Source: Comamonas sp. JUb58
GTDB taxonomy: Bacteria > Pseudomonadota > Gammaproteobacteria > Burkholderiales > Burkholderiaceae_C
Reading direction: 5' to 3'
DNA: 64,000 bases
Assembly: GCF_004364775.1 (NCBI RefSeq)
Contig: NZ_SOAL01000002.1
Span: 186,001-250,000 of the forward strand
In this document: positions 24,790 through 33,624 of the stretch, piece by piece
How the letters are laid out: each line of letters opens with the position of its first letter
Position numbering within the stretch: position 1 is the stretch's first letter
Notes under the pieces: model-generated
Told to the model about the DNA's origin: nothing
Seen by the model: only the letters and a program-made list of their open reading frames with translations
The model's database searches: none
Program-made: the position numbers and the translations under genes

Positions 24790-25761
24790 CTAATCTAATT
24801 GGATATTGTTGCTTTTTATCACAGGGCCCAACTTATTACGCTCTGTGACGAGGAATTTCTCCATCTCGCTGCGGCTCGTCGGCGTCACCTCGAGCCCCAT
24901 GTCTTCGAGGCGCTTGACCACAGCCGGGTCCTTCAAAGTGGCCTGTAACTGTTCGCTCAGACGGTTGACACGGTCTTCCGGCGTGGCCTTGGGGACCACC
25001 AGGCCCTGCCAGGCATAGGCCTCAAAGCCCTTCACACCCTGCTCATCCAGGGTGGGAACGTCTGGAAACACCTTGGAGCGCTGCGGTGTCGCAATGCCGA
25101 TGGCGCGCAGCTTGCCCGCCTGGATGTTCTGGAAACCGGCCACCGAGTCGACAAACATGAAGGGCACCTGGCCGCCCAGCACATCCTGCACGGCGGGCGC
25201 TGCGCCCTTGTACGGCACATGTACCAGGCTCAGCTTGGCCTGCTCCTTGAAAATCTCGGTCGCCAGGTGGTGGGGCGAGCCGGCGCCGGGCGTTGCATAG
25301 CTGACGCCGCCTTGCTGCGCCTTGGCCCAGGCCGTGAACTCGGCCAGGTTCTTGATCGGCAGCTTGGGGTTGACGACCAAGATCAGCGGAAAGCGCACCA
25401 GCATGCCGACCGGCGCAAAGTCCTTTTCGGCGTTGTAGCTGAGTTTTTGGTACAGAAAGGCGTTGGCCGCCAGGGTGCCGGTGTCGCCGGTCAGCAAGGT
25501 GTAGCCATCGGGCTTGGCGCGCGCGGCGTAGTCGGCACCGATATTGGTGGCCGCGCCGGGCTTGTTGAGGATGATGATGGACTGGCCCAGGGCCTTGGCC
25601 ATCGGCTCGGCCACCACGCGGGCGACCACATCAGAGCCGCCGCCCGCCGCATAGGGCACGACCCATTCAATGGGACGCTCGGGGTAGGCGGCCTGGCTCA
25701 GCGCCGGCAAGGCCAGCGCGGCGGCAGCCAGCAGCTGGCGCAGGGAAAAAGGGGTGGGCAT
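24790..25761 (-). CDS. Bug/TctC family solute receptor behind the homogentisate genes
   Basis: A 323-residue Bug receptor. The signal peptide (MPTPFSLRQLLAAAALALPALSQAA) precedes YPERPIEWVVPYAAGGGSDVVAR, the family opening, and VPYKGAAPAVQDVLGGQVPFMF is also typical. The start has AGGAGA upstream. It follows fahA on the same strand with a 136-bp gap that holds a hairpin but no T-run, and a terminator follows it, so it may be the third gene of the hmgA-fahA unit. In that case homogentisate or a related aromatic acid is a plausible ligand, which is inference. No tctAB partner is present. Confidence 0.88.
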   Translation of the reverse strand: MPTPFSLRQLLAAAALALPALSQAAYPERPIEWVVPYAAGGGSDVVARVVAEPMAKALGQSIIILNKPGAATNIGADYAARAKPDGYTLLTGDTGTLAANAFLYQKLSYNAEKDFAPVGMLVRFPLILVVNPKLPIKNLAEFTAWAKAQQGGVSYATPGAGSPHHLATEIFKEQAKLSLVHVPYKGAAPAVQDVLGGQVPFMFVDSVAGFQNIQAGKLRAIGIATPQRSKVFPDVPTLDEQGVKGFEAYAWQGLVVPKATPEDRVNRLSEQLQATLKDPAVVKRLEDMGLEVTPTSRSEMEKFLVTERNKLGPVIKSNNIQLD

Positions 25762-25800
25762 GGGTTGTCTCCTGTTGGTAATCTTTGTTGTCTCTGTGGG

Positions 25801-25828
25801 GCCCCTAGCCGGGCGCCCGCCTAGGGGC
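25801..25828. other. Stem-loop between fahA and the Bug receptor gene
   Basis: GCCCCTAG (25801-25808) and CTAGGGGC (25821-25828) are exact inverted repeats around a GC-rich 12-base loop. No T-run follows on the minus strand, so read-through is likely, perhaps with reduced expression or changed mRNA stability for the distal gene. Confidence 0.4.
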
Positions 25829-25897
25829 GCCCAGCTACAGGCGCCGGGCTGGGGCCTGGTGGCATTGTCCACCTGCCCCCGGCCCCTGACCTGTCGC

Positions 25898-27217
25898 TTA
25901 AAGCGTGCGCGCCGGCAGCATCTGGCCTTCGCAGATGCCAAAGCCGATGCGGGCCGCGCCGGGCCGCTCGCACCAGCCGCGCAGCACCACGGCGTCGCCA
26001 TCTTCCAGCCAGGTGCGGGTTTCGCCATTGGGGAGGGTCAGCGGCTGCTTGCCGCCAACGGTCAGCTCGATCAGCGCAGCGGCCTGGTCCAGGCTGGGGC
26101 CGGACAAGGTGCCGGTGCCCAGCAGGTCGCCGGGCTGCAGGTTGCAGCCGTTGATGGTGTGGTGGGCCACCAGCTGCGCCACCGTCCAGTAGGCATGGCG
26201 GTAGTTGGACTGGGTGATCTGCACGGCCTTTTCACCGGCAGCACGCATCTGGGAGGTCTGCAGGTCCACGGCCAGCGCGATGTCGAAGGCGCCGGCATCG
26301 CGGTTGTGGGCGCTGTCCATATAGGGCAGCGGCTGCGGATCGCCTTCGGGGCGGGCAAAGGCCACGCGGTAAGGCGCCAGCGCCTCCAGGGTCACGACCC
26401 AGGGGGAGAGGGTCGAGGCAAAGTTCTTCGACAGAAACGGGCCCAGCGGCTGGTATTCCCAGGGCTGGATGTCGCGCGCCGACCAGTCATTGAGCAGGCA
26501 GAGGCCAAACACATGGTCCTCGGCCTCGCCGATGCTGACGGGCTCGCCCAGCGCATTGGACTGGCCCACGAAGATGCCCATTTCCAGCTCGATGTCCATG
26601 CGCGCGCTGGCCTTGACCGTTGGCACTGCTGCATCGGGCGCCTTGGTCTGGCCCACCGGGCGCTTGAACGGCGTGCCCGAGACCACGATGCTCGACGAGC
26701 GGCCGTGGTAGCCAATGGGCACCCACTGGTAGTTGGGCAGCAGGGGGTTGTCCGGGCGGAACTGCTTGCCGATGTTGGTGGCGTGGTGGATGGAGGTGTA
26801 GAAGTCGGTGTAGTCGCCGATCCGCGCCGGCAGGTTGTAGGCGGCCTGCGCCTGCGGCACCAGGAAACCCTGCCACTGCGCCTGCTCGGCCGCGCCCACG
26901 CGCAGACCACGCGACAGCGCCAGGCGCAGCGCGCTCCAGGCTTTCGGGCCCAGCGCCATCAGGGCGTTGAGCGATTCCTGCGCGCCCGCCTCGGCTGCGC
27001 GTTGCGCATCACCGCTCAGGCTGCCGCTGGCGGCCAGCGCCTGCAGGTCGACAATCTGGTCGCCAATGGCGACGCCACCACGCCAGGCGTCCTGGCTGCC
27101 TTGGCGGCGAAAGCTGGCAAAGGGCAGGTTCTGCAGCGGGAAATCGCTGCCAGCGGCCTGGGCGCTGCTGACCCAGCTTTGCAGTGCGGGGTCATGGGTT
27201 TCGTTGAGCAGGGTCAT
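25898..27217 (-). CDS. fahA: Fumarylacetoacetase
   Basis: The 439-residue enzyme cleaves fumarylacetoacetate to fumarate and acetoacetate, the last step of tyrosine/homogentisate degradation. Family segments are PARIGDYTDFYTSIHHATNIG, PNYQWVPIGYHGRSSSIVVSG, the metal-binding ELEMGIFVG, and LCLLNDWSARDIQPWEYQPLGPFLSKNF. Length matches two-domain FAH enzymes. The ATG at 27217 (MTLLNETHDPAL) is preceded by GGAGA. It lies 29 bp behind hmgA. The maleylacetoacetate isomerase gene is not in the window, so that step must be encoded elsewhere or bypassed. Confidence 0.95.
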   Translation of the reverse strand: MTLLNETHDPALQSWVSSAQAAGSDFPLQNLPFASFRRQGSQDAWRGGVAIGDQIVDLQALAASGSLSGDAQRAAEAGAQESLNALMALGPKAWSALRLALSRGLRVGAAEQAQWQGFLVPQAQAAYNLPARIGDYTDFYTSIHHATNIGKQFRPDNPLLPNYQWVPIGYHGRSSSIVVSGTPFKRPVGQTKAPDAAVPTVKASARMDIELEMGIFVGQSNALGEPVSIGEAEDHVFGLCLLNDWSARDIQPWEYQPLGPFLSKNFASTLSPWVVTLEALAPYRVAFARPEGDPQPLPYMDSAHNRDAGAFDIALAVDLQTSQMRAAGEKAVQITQSNYRHAYWTVAQLVAHHTINGCNLQPGDLLGTGTLSGPSLDQAAALIELTVGGKQPLTLPNGETRTWLEDGDAVVLRGWCERPGAARIGFGICEGQMLPARTL

Positions 27218-27246
27218 GCGGGATGTCTCCAAGTGGGGGAATCGCC

Positions 27247-28557
27247 TCAGGCTTTGCGCTGGGGCTTGAAATGCTTTTGCAGCCCTTGCCAGCAGCGGTA
27301 GTACTCGTGCTGGAGCTGCACCGTCTCCAGCGCATAGGCGGTGGGTTGGATGACGGCCGGGGTCTCGAACATGAAGGCCATCGTGTTGTCGATGTAGTGC
27401 GGCTTGTGCGTGTCGGCCTTGCTGGCTTTGTCGAAGGTGTCGGCATCGGGCCCGTGGCCGCTCATGCAGTTGTGCAGGGAGGCGCCACCGGGCACAAAGC
27501 CCTCGGCCTTGGCGTCGTAGGCGCCTTCGATCAGGCCCATGAACTCGCTGGCGAAATTGCGGTGGAACCAGGGCGGACGGAAGGTGTCCTGCGCCACCAG
27601 CACGCGCGGTGGGAAGATGACAAAGTCCAGCGCATCCACGCCAGGCAGTGAGGTGGGCGATTGCAGCACCAGAAAGATCGACGGATCGGGGTGGTCGTAG
27701 CTGATCGAGCCGATGGTGTTGAAGCGGCGCAGATCGTATTTGTAGGGCGCGTAGTTGCCATGCCAGGCCACCACATCCAGGGGCGAATGGCCAATGCGCG
27801 CCGACCAGAAGTGGCCGCGCAGCTTGGCCACCAGCTCAAAGTCGCCCTCCTTGTCCTCATAGGCAGCGACCGGCGTCTGAAAATCACGCGGATTGGCCAG
27901 GCCGTTGGAGCCGATCACGCCCAGGTCGGGCAGCTTGAGCAACTCGCCGTAGTTCTCGCAGACATAGCCGCGTGCGCTGCCGTCCAGCAAGGTCACCGCA
28001 AAGCGCACGCCCCGGGGTACTACGCAGATCTCCTGCGGCTCCACCTCCAACGTGCCCAGCTCGGTGGCAATCTGCAGGCGCCCTTGCTGGGGCACGATCA
28101 GCAGCTCGCCATCGGCGTTGTAGAAGTAGCGGCCTTCCATGCTGCGGTTGGCCGCATACAGGTGGATGCCGCAGGCGGCATTGCCAGCCATGCTGACCAT
28201 GCCCTGCAGAAAATCGCAGGGCGCATCGGGCGGCGGCAGCGGATCCCAGCGCAGCTGGTTGGGGGGCGTGGGCACCTCGTCGAAACCGCCGGTGGCATGA
28301 CTTTTCCAGCGCGGCAGCGCCAGCGGCGCAAAGGGCTCATGCATGGCGCCGGGCCGGATGCGGTAGAGCCAGCTGCGGCGGTTGCTGTGGCGCGGCGCGG
28401 TAAAGGCCGTGCCCGACAGCTGCTCGGCATACAGGCCCAACGGCGCCACCTGCGGCGAGTTGCGGCCGACCGGCAAGGCACCCGGCTCGGCCTCGGTTGC
28501 CCATTCATTGGCAAAACCTGTCATATAGTGCCGGGGCTCGGCGCTCAAACTGCTCAT
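27247..28557 (-). CDS. hmgA: Homogentisate 1,2-dioxygenase
   Basis: The 436-residue non-haem iron dioxygenase opens the ring of homogentisate to maleylacetoacetate. Iron ligands His332, Glu338 and His368 are in place ([14 protein letters not shown] and [11 protein letters not shown]), and the opening [13 protein letters not shown] is characteristic. It is the first gene of the minus-strand operon with fahA. The divergent MarR-type gene 173 bp away is the probable regulator. The start has GGAGAC upstream. Confidence 0.96.
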   Translation of the reverse strand: MSSLSAEPRHYMTGFANEWATEAEPGALPVGRNSPQVAPLGLYAEQLSGTAFTAPRHSNRRSWLYRIRPGAMHEPFAPLALPRWKSHATGGFDEVPTPPNQLRWDPLPPPDAPCDFLQGMVSMAGNAACGIHLYAANRSMEGRYFYNADGELLIVPQQGRLQIATELGTLEVEPQEICVVPRGVRFAVTLLDGSARGYVCENYGELLKLPDLGVIGSNGLANPRDFQTPVAAYEDKEGDFELVAKLRGHFWSARIGHSPLDVVAWHGNYAPYKYDLRRFNTIGSISYDHPDPSIFLVLQSPTSLPGVDALDFVIFPPRVLVAQDTFRPPWFHRNFASEFMGLIEGAYDAKAEGFVPGGASLHNCMSGHGPDADTFDKASKADTHKPHYIDNTMAFMFETPAVIQPTAYALETVQLQHEYYRCWQGLQKHFKPQRKA

Positions 28558-28730
28558 GCTTGTCTCCTGTCAGTCATTCTGGGGGGCAGCTGCGCAGGCC
28601 CGGGGACCTGGCGGCTAGGGTAAACACTTGACGCTGTCTTGACTTGGGCGCTTCCGCAAAGCGGGGCTCCGTGACATAGTCGCGGTAGCTGCTTTCCCAG
28701 CCAGCATCGATACAAAACCAAGGAGACGCG

Positions 28731-29177
28731 TTGAACACGCCGCTGGACCGTACCTATACCCACCGCCTGCATGCGCTGGCCAAGATCACCGACCGCACCA
28801 CCCAGATGGTGTACGAGGAGGAGGTGGGCATACCTATCAGCGAGGCCCGCTGCCTGGCAGCGATTGGCGCGTTCCATCCCCTGTCGGTCAATGACCTGGC
28901 GATGCGCGCCAACCTGAACAAGGCCCAGGCCAGCCGCTCCACCCAGGCCCTGGTCGAGCAGGGCATGGTGCTCAAGCAGGCCAGCGAGGTGGATGGGCGC
29001 GGCGTGGTGCTCAGCCTCACACCCAAGGGCTGTGCCTGCTGGGAGAAGGTGATGGTGGTGATCGCCCGCCGCAACGAAGAAATCCTCTCGGCCCTGACCA
29101 TTGACGAGCGCGAGCAGCTCAGTGTGCTGCTGGACCGCTTGCTGCAGCACGCGCGCCAGACCAGCCTGCCCGAATAG
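28731..29177 (+). CDS. MarR family regulator divergent from hmgA
   Basis: A 148-residue winged-helix regulator with the MarR pattern: SEARCLAAIGAFHPLSVNDLAMRANLNKAQASRSTQALVEQGMV, then the wing region ASEVDGRGVVLSLTPKG. The start is TTG at 28731 because AAGGAG lies seven bases upstream and no ATG follows before the conserved region. Being divergent from hmgA-fahA, it probably represses that operon until a pathway intermediate is bound; this is inferred from position only. No clear operator palindrome was found in the shared 173-bp region. Confidence 0.85.
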   Translation: MNTPLDRTYTHRLHALAKITDRTTQMVYEEEVGIPISEARCLAAIGAFHPLSVNDLAMRANLNKAQASRSTQALVEQGMVLKQASEVDGRGVVLSLTPKGCACWEKVMVVIARRNEEILSALTIDEREQLSVLLDRLLQHARQTSLPE

Positions 29178-29257
29178 CGGCACCCTGCGGCCCGCATGGC
29201 TGCATGCATGGCGCAGCAGTGGCTTGCGCCACCGCTGGCAGGCATGCAGCCTGGCGC

Positions 29258-30307
29258 TCATGCAGCGGCCTCCGGCTCAGCCACGGCATCGGTCTGCGCC
29301 TGGTAGAGCGAGGCCACATTCTGGTCAATCGCGCCAAACAGGCTGTTGCCGTCCTTGCCCTTCATCTCGATGCGCACCGTGTCGCCAAACTGCATGAAGC
29401 CGGTTTGGCTCTTGCTTTTTTGCAGCGCTTCCATGCTGCGCTTTTCAGCGATGCAGCCATAGCCCTTGGGCCAGTCCATGCGGCCATGCTTTTCGGCGCC
29501 GCTGTTGCTGACGGTGCCGCTGCCCAGCACGGTGCCGGCGCGCAGGTTACGCGTCTTGGCCGCATGGGCGATCAGCTGGCCAAAGTGAAAGCCCATTTCC
29601 GGGCCCGCATCGCACATGCCGACCTTGCGGCCGTTCCAGCTGGTCTGCAAGGCCAGGTGCACCTTGCCGCCCCGCCAGGCATCGCCCAGCTCATCGGGCG
29701 TGATGGCCACCGGGCTGAAGGCCGTCACCGGCTTGCTCTGCACCAGGCCGGCGCTCTTGTCGCGCTCGGCCGCTTCCAGCTGGCGCAGGCTGACCGGATT
29801 GGCCAGCATCAGCAGGCGCACGCTGTCCAGCGCATCTTCGGGGCTGCTGTCCTGCTTCACATCGCCGGTGATGACGGCCAGCTCGGCGGAGAAATCAATG
29901 CCCATGGCCTCGCTGGCCACGACGATGTCATCGTTGGGGCCGATGAAGGCGTCGCTGGCGCCCTGGTGGAGCAAGGGGTCGGTCTTCAGCGCAGCGGGCA
30001 GGTCCTCGCCCGGTGCCTGGCGCAGCAAGGCCACATGGCTCAGGTAGGCCGCCCCGCTCAACCACTGGTAAGCGCGTGGCAGCGGTGCCATGCACTGGGC
30101 GGGGTTGAAGTCAAAGCTGTGGCGGGCGCGGTCGGCATTGAGCGCGTCGTACAGGTCCTGCAGCTGGGGGGCATAGAAATACCAGTCGTCGAGCACCTGC
30201 TGGAGGCGGTGCGCAATCCCGGAGGCGTAGTGGGCCGTACGCAGGTCGCGCGACACGACGACCAACTGGCCGTCGCGCGATCCGTCTTTATAGCTTGCAA
30301 GCTTCAT
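29258..30307 (-). CDS. Fumarylacetoacetate hydrolase family protein
   Basis: A 349-residue protein with the C-terminal FAH catalytic domain (DSVRLLMLANPVSLRQLE, GDAWRGGKVHLALQTSWNGRKVG, then LRAGTVLGSGTVSNSG). It has an N-terminal part (FYAPQLQDLYDALNADRARHSFDFNP, PLPRAYQWLSGAAYLSHVALL) different from FahA and typical of a separate FAH subgroup. It may hydrolyse a fumarylpyruvate- or acylpyruvate-like ring-cleavage product, but the reaction is not known. It is divergent from an IclR regulator and not in an operon with hmgA. The ATG at 30307 is the obvious start. Confidence 0.85.
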   Translation of the reverse strand: MKLASYKDGSRDGQLVVVSRDLRTAHYASGIAHRLQQVLDDWYFYAPQLQDLYDALNADRARHSFDFNPAQCMAPLPRAYQWLSGAAYLSHVALLRQAPGEDLPAALKTDPLLHQGASDAFIGPNDDIVVASEAMGIDFSAELAVITGDVKQDSSPEDALDSVRLLMLANPVSLRQLEAAERDKSAGLVQSKPVTAFSPVAITPDELGDAWRGGKVHLALQTSWNGRKVGMCDAGPEMGFHFGQLIAHAAKTRNLRAGTVLGSGTVSNSGAEKHGRMDWPKGYGCIAEKRSMEALQKSKSQTGFMQFGDTVRIEMKGKDGNSLFGAIDQNVASLYQAQTDAVAEPEAAA

Positions 30308-30465
30308 ACCGGTGTCTCACAGTCAAACATGCCTCTATCGTGCCAGATTGGCCCCGGGCTGGGCGCTTGCCACGCTGCTTGCGCCTATCGCAATGCACGC
30401 CTTGCAGCGTGAAATTACGATTAGTGAAATGCATTCCTTTATTTAGAATACCTTAAACTAGCGCC

Positions 30466-31266
30466 ATGGACAAGGATCGTGCAGGCATTCAGTCGGTGGA
30501 GGTGGGATTTGCGCTGTTGCAGGCGCTGGTGGAGGCCCGTGGCCCGCTGGCGCTCAAAGACCTGGCGCATGCCGCTGCGATGCCGGCAGCCAAGGCCCAC
30601 CGCTACCTGGTCAGCTACCAGCGCAGCGGCCTGGTCAAGCAGGACGCGGCCACCTCGCGCTATGACCTGGGCCCGATGGCCTTGCAGCTGGGGCTGGCGG
30701 CGCTGCGCCGCAGCGATGCGGTGCGGCTGGCGCGCGAGCGCATGCCCGACTGGCTGGAGCGCCTGGACCATACCGTGGCGCTGGCCGTCTGGGGCAACCA
30801 TGGCGCAACCATCGTGCACTGGGAAGAACCACCGCACGGCACCACCGGCCACCTGCGTCTGGGCGATGTGATGCCCCTGCTCTCGTCCGCCACTGGGCGC
30901 TGCTTTGGCGCCTGGCTGCCCGCCGCCCGCACGGAGCCCGCGCTGGAGCGCGAACTGGCGCAGGCACGCCTGGCCGGGCGCAGCGACCTGCCCCAAACTG
31001 CCGCCGACGCCCACCAGCTGTTCGCCCAGGTACGCAGCCAGGGCACCGCCTGCGTGGTCGATACCTTGCTACCCAGCGTGGTGGCGCTGTGCGCCCCGGT
31101 CTTTGATGCGCGGGGCCAGCTGGTGCTGGGCATCACCAGCCTGGGCACGCAAGCGACCTTTGACCCCACCCCCGATGGCGCCATGGCCCAGGGCCTGCAG
31201 GCCATCGCCGCGCAGCTCTCCCACGAACTGGGCTACAGCCCCGCAGAACCCCGCCTGCAGCGCTAA
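30466..31266 (+). CDS. IclR family regulator
   Basis: The 266-residue protein has the N-terminal winged helix of IclR (AGIQSVEVGFALLQALVEARGPLALKDLAHAAAMPAAKAHRYLVSYQRSGLV) and the effector-binding domain (GDVMPLLSSATGRCFGAWLP, VVALCAPVFDARGQLVLGITSLG). It is divergent from the FAH-family gene across 158 bp and most likely controls it. Effector unknown. The ATG at 30466 lies just after an AT-rich stretch. Confidence 0.88.
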   Translation: MDKDRAGIQSVEVGFALLQALVEARGPLALKDLAHAAAMPAAKAHRYLVSYQRSGLVKQDAATSRYDLGPMALQLGLAALRRSDAVRLARERMPDWLERLDHTVALAVWGNHGATIVHWEEPPHGTTGHLRLGDVMPLLSSATGRCFGAWLPAARTEPALERELAQARLAGRSDLPQTAADAHQLFAQVRSQGTACVVDTLLPSVVALCAPVFDARGQLVLGITSLGTQATFDPTPDGAMAQGLQAIAAQLSHELGYSPAEPRLQR

Positions 31267-31314
31267 TCCAGCGGACCTGTGGGCCTGCGCAGCAGGCACT
31301 ACACTGAGCGTCTC

Positions 31315-32586
31315 ATGCGCCAACGCCCCCTGATCCTGCTGACTTTTGCCGTGCTGGCCGCCCACGGGCTGCTGCTGGCCTGGCCCGGGGTGCAGGAGGC
31401 CATCAGAAAGGCGCGCATCACCGGCAGCACCCCGAACGAGCTGCGCTTTGAGGTGCGCCAGATCAGCCCCCCGCCCCCGGTGGCCGCGCCGTCGGCACCC
31501 GCACCGGCCTCCAGGCCCAGCCTAGCGCAATCGGCCCCCATCCCCCCCCGGCCCCAGGTCCAGGCCCAGAAAGCACCGCCAAAACAGGCGCCGGCCAGTC
31601 GCGCCAGTGTGGGCCCGGTGGCCCAAAAGGTGGCAGCCAACCCTAGCGCGCCCGCCGCCGAAACTGCGCCGCCGGAAGAAAGCCCTGCAGCGCCCGCCGC
31701 GCCTTCGGCTCTCGACCAGCTGCTCGCATCGGGCGACGCCAGCGCCGCGCCCACGCCCATCCCCGGCTCCGCGGCCGATCTGCAACCGCTTAACAATGTC
31801 GCCGGCCAGGGCGATGCCGGCGCCACGCCCGCCCCGGCCGCCGCTGAGGCCAAGGCCGACACGGAGGCGCCCAGTGCCAGCGAACCTGCCCCGCCGATCG
31901 GCATTGGCAGCCCCGGCTATGCCGGCCCGATGCCGGCGATCAAGCTGCCGCCTTCGGCGCGGCTGCAGTTCCAGGCTAAAGGCTCGGCCAAGGGCTTCCA
32001 GTATTCGGCCAAGGCGCAGCTGAGCTTCAAGACCGATGGCCAGCGCTACCAGGCGGAGCAGGAGGTATCGGCCTTTTTGATGGGCAGCCGCAGCCAGACC
32101 AGCAGCGGCCAGATTACGCCCCATGGCCTGGCACCCCAGCGCTTTGTGGACAAGGCGCGCAAAGAGCGCAGCGCCGAGCTGGATGCCTCGGCGGGCCGCA
32201 TCCGCTACAGCGATGGCGACGAGCCCCAGGCCGTCAGCGCCGGCGTGCAGGACCGGCTGTCGATCTTTTTGCAGCTGTCGAGCATGGTGGCGGCCAACCC
32301 CGAGCGCTATGCGCCGGGCAGCACGGTGGCGATCAATGTGACCAGCGCGCGCAGCACGGAGGTATGGACCTTTGTCGTCGACGCCAAGGAGACCCTGGAT
32401 TTGCCCGCCGGCCCCACGGAAGCGCTGCGCCTGACGCGCCAGCCCCGCAAAGACCAGGACCAGACCGCCCACCTCTGGCTGGCCCCGTCAATGCAGTACC
32501 TGCCGGTGCGCATCCGGCTGTCCCAGTCCAATGGCGATTTTGCAGATCTGCAGCTGCAGGCCGCCACGGTGGACAGCCCACCTTGA
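31315..32586 (+). CDS. DUF3108 domain protein with TonB-like Pro/Ala-rich linker
   Basis: The 423-residue protein has an N-terminal membrane anchor (RPLILLTFAVLAAHGLLLAW), then a Pro/Ala-rich region to about residue 200, and then a DUF3108-type beta-rich domain (LQFQAKGSAKGFQYSAKAQLSFKTDGQRYQAEQEVSAF, ITPHGLAPQRFVDKARKERSAELD). The layout suggests an envelope protein anchored in the inner membrane with its domain reaching into the periplasm. The ATG at 31315 is preferred over an upstream frame because the membrane anchor starts there. Function unknown. It stands alone, 48 bp behind the IclR gene. Confidence 0.78.
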   Translation: MRQRPLILLTFAVLAAHGLLLAWPGVQEAIRKARITGSTPNELRFEVRQISPPPPVAAPSAPAPASRPSLAQSAPIPPRPQVQAQKAPPKQAPASRASVGPVAQKVAANPSAPAAETAPPEESPAAPAAPSALDQLLASGDASAAPTPIPGSAADLQPLNNVAGQGDAGATPAPAAAEAKADTEAPSASEPAPPIGIGSPGYAGPMPAIKLPPSARLQFQAKGSAKGFQYSAKAQLSFKTDGQRYQAEQEVSAFLMGSRSQTSSGQITPHGLAPQRFVDKARKERSAELDASAGRIRYSDGDEPQAVSAGVQDRLSIFLQLSSMVAANPERYAPGSTVAINVTSARSTEVWTFVVDAKETLDLPAGPTEALRLTRQPRKDQDQTAHLWLAPSMQYLPVRIRLSQSNGDFADLQLQAATVDSPP

Positions 32587-32768
32587 CGGCGGTTCCGCCC
32601 AGCCTTGTACGACAAAGCCTGCGCGATACGTCCCCGATTTGCGACGTTTGGCTGTAAAAACAGCGCGAATGGCCTGGAATGCCATCAAAACCTGCTACAA
32701 CGGACGTGTGGACGCAGACTTGCAATGCTGCAAACTGCCACCACCTGCACTTCACAAGGAGGAACATC

Positions 32769-33074
32769 ATGCAAATGATTTACGACTCGGACTCTTTTGT
32801 GGTGTTGCACCTGACGCCAGAGCTGCCCCTGTCCAATGATGGTGCTTCCGTCACCACCCCCACCATCACCGAACCCCTGCGCCATCTGCAGCGCCAGGGT
32901 TTTGAAATTGTGGACAAGCGCAGCGGCAAGGAGCTGTACCTGGATGGCGCCTGGGCAGAAATGTTCCACCAGCAAATCCAGGCCTGGCAAGCCAATGCAC
33001 CGACCGAAGAAGAAGTCGAGGCGACGTTGGACCGCTATACCGGCCTCGCTCAACAACCGGTGATCGTGCATTAA
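32769..33074 (+). CDS. DUF3567 family protein
   Basis: A 101-residue protein starting MQMIYDSDSFVVLHLTPE, the conserved opening of DUF3567, a small family found mainly in betaproteobacteria. GFEIVDKRSGKELYLDGAWAEMFHQQIQAW is also conserved. An AAGGAGGAA ribosome site precedes the ATG at 32769. It is monocistronic and ends at a good terminator (33104-33143). The strong ribosome site suggests high expression. No function is known to me. Confidence 0.85.
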   Translation: MQMIYDSDSFVVLHLTPELPLSNDGASVTTPTITEPLRHLQRQGFEIVDKRSGKELYLDGAWAEMFHQQIQAWQANAPTEEEVEATLDRYTGLAQQPVIVH

Positions 33075-33103
33075 ACCCCTGCACCTCTCCCCCAACCCAT
33101 CCC

Positions 33104-33143
33104 AGCTGTTTGCGTGCCCTCCAGGCGCAAACAGCTTTTTTTT
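33104..33143 (+). terminator. Rho-independent terminator after DUF3567
   Basis: AGCTGTTTGCG (33104-33114) pairs with CGCAAACAGCT (33126-33136), an 11-bp perfect stem with an 11-base loop, followed by eight T. Confidence 0.93.
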
Positions 33144-33164
33144 GCCCAAGCTGGTCAGCGCCCC

Positions 33165-33195
33165 TTGACTTAGAGTGCGCTCTAACTTTGACAAT
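33165..33195 (+). promoter_or_regulatory. MerR-type promoter with 19-bp spacer and central operator
   Basis: TTGACT (33165-33170) and GACAAT (33190-33195) are separated by 19 bp rather than 17, and the spacer holds the dyad TAGAG-TGCG-CTCTA (33171-33184). Overlong spacers with a central palindrome are the hallmark of promoters controlled by MerR-family proteins, and a MerR gene starts 7 bp past the -10 element. Transcription would begin at or near the ATG, so the mRNA may be leaderless. Confidence 0.65.
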
Positions 33196-33201
33196 GCCTG
33201 C

Positions 33202-33624
33202 ATGGAACCACCCCTCAGCATTGAAGAAGCAGCGCAACGCACCGGGCTGAGCGCCCACACCTTGCGCTATTACGAACGCATTGGCCTGATTGCCGCCGTC
33301 ACGCGCGCAGCCGGCGGCCAACGCCGCTATGCCGCCGCCGACCTGGCCTGGCTCGCCTTTCTGACCCGGCTGCGCACCACCCGCATGTCCATCCAGAAGA
33401 TGCGCGTGTTTGCCCAGCTGCGCAGCAGCGGCGATGCCACCGTGCCCGCACGGCGCCAGATGCTGCAGACGCATCTGGCCGAGGTGCAGGCCGACATCAG
33501 CGCCATGCAGCAAGCCGCCCAGGCGCTGCAAGACAAGATTGCCCACTATCAGGCACTGGAAGACGCGGCCTCTGCGCCCACCCACAAAAACAACACGCCC
33601 AAGAAGGAGTCGAACCATGGCTGA
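33202..33624 (+). CDS. MerR family transcriptional regulator
   Basis: A 140-residue regulator with the MerR helix-turn-helix (LSIEEAAQRTGLSAHTLRYYERIGLIAAVTRAAGGQRRYAAADLAWLAFL) and a coiled dimerisation helix (ARRQMLQTHLAEVQADISAMQQAAQALQDKIAHYQALE). It lacks the conserved metal-binding cysteines of MerR/CueR/ZntR, so it fits the aldehyde- or stress-responsive AdhR/NmlR-like branch better. The ATG at 33202 lies directly behind a MerR-type promoter; an upstream ATG at 33175 falls inside the operator. It overlaps the next gene by 8 bp. Confidence 0.87.
   Translation: MEPPLSIEEAAQRTGLSAHTLRYYERIGLIAAVTRAAGGQRRYAAADLAWLAFLTRLRTTRMSIQKMRVFAQLRSSGDATVPARRQMLQTHLAEVQADISAMQQAAQALQDKIAHYQALEDAASAPTHKNNTPKKESNHG

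Noticed and set aside
28558-28730. MarR operator between hmgA and the marR gene
   Set aside because: Only a five-base inverted repeat (CGCTT/AAGCG) and a direct CTTGAC repeat were found, too short to support a site.
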